Below are positions 63,691 through 64,000 of a DNA stretch of 64,000 nucleotides, in pieces. Source of the stretch: Longimicrobiales bacterium (lineage in GTDB: Bacteria; Gemmatimonadota; Gemmatimonadetes; Longimicrobiales; Gaopeijiaceae); NCBI GenBank assembly GCA_951828585.1, contig OX639991.1, positions 1,768,576-1,832,575 of the forward strand, read 5' to 3'. The translations under genes were made by a program, and so were the position numbers. The notes under the pieces are model-generated. The model ran no database searches and had not been told where the DNA came from. It saw nothing but the letters and a program-made list of their open reading frames with translations. Numbering within the stretch: the first letter of the stretch is position 1; each line of letters starts with the position of its first letter.

Positions 63691-64000
63691 ATGATCGTAT
63701 TGTTGGCGGCAATGACGGCCGCGGTCGGGCAGGAAGTGGTAGTCGGAGAGAACGATTCTGGAACGGATGGGACGGACGCCGCGTCGGCCGTGGTCGTCTA
63801 CGACGGCAGCGCGGGGCAGCTCGAAGTCCCCGGCCCCATGGTGGCCGAAGCCGATATCTCGATCGACGGCGAGATCACCGAGGCCGCATGGGCGAACGCC
63901 CCGGTCCTGACCGGCTTCACCCAGTTCGACCCGGTCGAAGGCGTCCCCGCCACGCAGCGCACCGAAGCGCGGGTGCTCCTCACCGACGACGCCATCTACT
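63691..64000 (+). CDS. DUF5916-type protein, N-terminus (cut by window edge)
   Basis: 103 codons visible from an ATG: a short hydrophobic start, then ISIDGEITEAAWANAPV and GFTQFDPVEGVPATQRTEAR, the carbohydrate-binding-like domain that opens DUF5916 proteins, which are large predicted outer-membrane beta-barrel proteins. The gene continues beyond the window. The true start could differ, since the signal peptide is short. Confidence 0.75.
   Translation, partial: MIVLLAAMTAAVGQEVVVGENDSGTDGTDAASAVVVYDGSAGQLEVPGPMVAEADISIDGEITEAAWANAPVLTGFTQFDPVEGVPATQRTEARVLLTDDAIY

Overview
The window is high-GC bacterial DNA with dense, often overlapping genes. The gene families (two DUF4159 proteins, a MoxR/DUF58/BatA/DUF4175 cluster, 6-bladed beta-propeller and PorV-like envelope proteins, a DUF5916-type N-terminus at the right edge) suggest a member of the Gemmatimonadota or a close relative. 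That assignment is inferred from family content only. I see no rRNA, tRNA or CRISPR array.

Layout. 0-8.4 kb (minus strand): MoxR ATPase, DUF58, BatA-type VWA protein, DUF4175 and an AHSA1-like protein, an aerotolerance (Bat)-type operon. 8.7-10.1 kb (plus): a HigA-ImmA/IrrE fusion behind a stump of a HigB toxin gene. 10.1-13.6 kb (minus): a TPR/HExxH metallopeptidase and a DUF4159 protein. 13.9-28.4 kb (minus): a defence island in the order XRE-SNF2 helicase, NOV_C/DUF3883 domain (split off by a frameshift), zeta-type kinase, stump of a C5 methyltransferase, AAA ATPase plus DUF3226 Toprim-like pair, broken PD-ExK nuclease, DUF1156 adenine methylase, DUF499 ATPase. It resembles type 3 BREX without PglZ. 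28.6-30.1 kb (plus): two PIN-domain toxin-antitoxin pairs. 30.1-37.6 kb (minus): beta-propeller lipoprotein, OLD-like ATPase/Toprim protein, caspase-fold protein lacking its catalytic Cys, large VWA membrane protein, second DUF4159 protein. 37.8-40.4 kb (minus): msrPQ with a lipoprotein gene on one side and a decayed relative on the other. 40.8-44.2 kb (plus): overlapping GMC oxidoreductase, Gfo/Idh oxidoreductase and membrane protein genes. 44.5-51.7 kb: AAA/DUF4143 ATPase, exported SurE, an IS1182-type element, DUF72 protein, secreted alpha/beta hydrolase, small membrane protein. 52.2-54.1 kb: AAA ATPase with a frameshifted PIN-like partner. 54.2-60.4 kb: transposon nest in which an IS21-family element sits inside another IS transposase gene, plus a third transposase. 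60.5-64.0 kb: serine protease, PorV-like barrel, ExbD-like lipoprotein, zinc-ribbon protein and the start of a DUF5916 gene.

How it fits together. The three minus-strand blocks at 0-8.4, 10.1-13.6 and 33.3-37.6 kb carry the gene set usually found as one Bat/VWA/DUF4159 cluster. The defence and toxin-antitoxin genes lie between them, so the window reads as a conserved envelope cluster broken up by accessory DNA. Several defence genes carry single-base frameshifts or truncations while the envelope and metabolic genes are intact. This suggests decay of the accessory genes, or assembly errors that would have to be excluded with reads.
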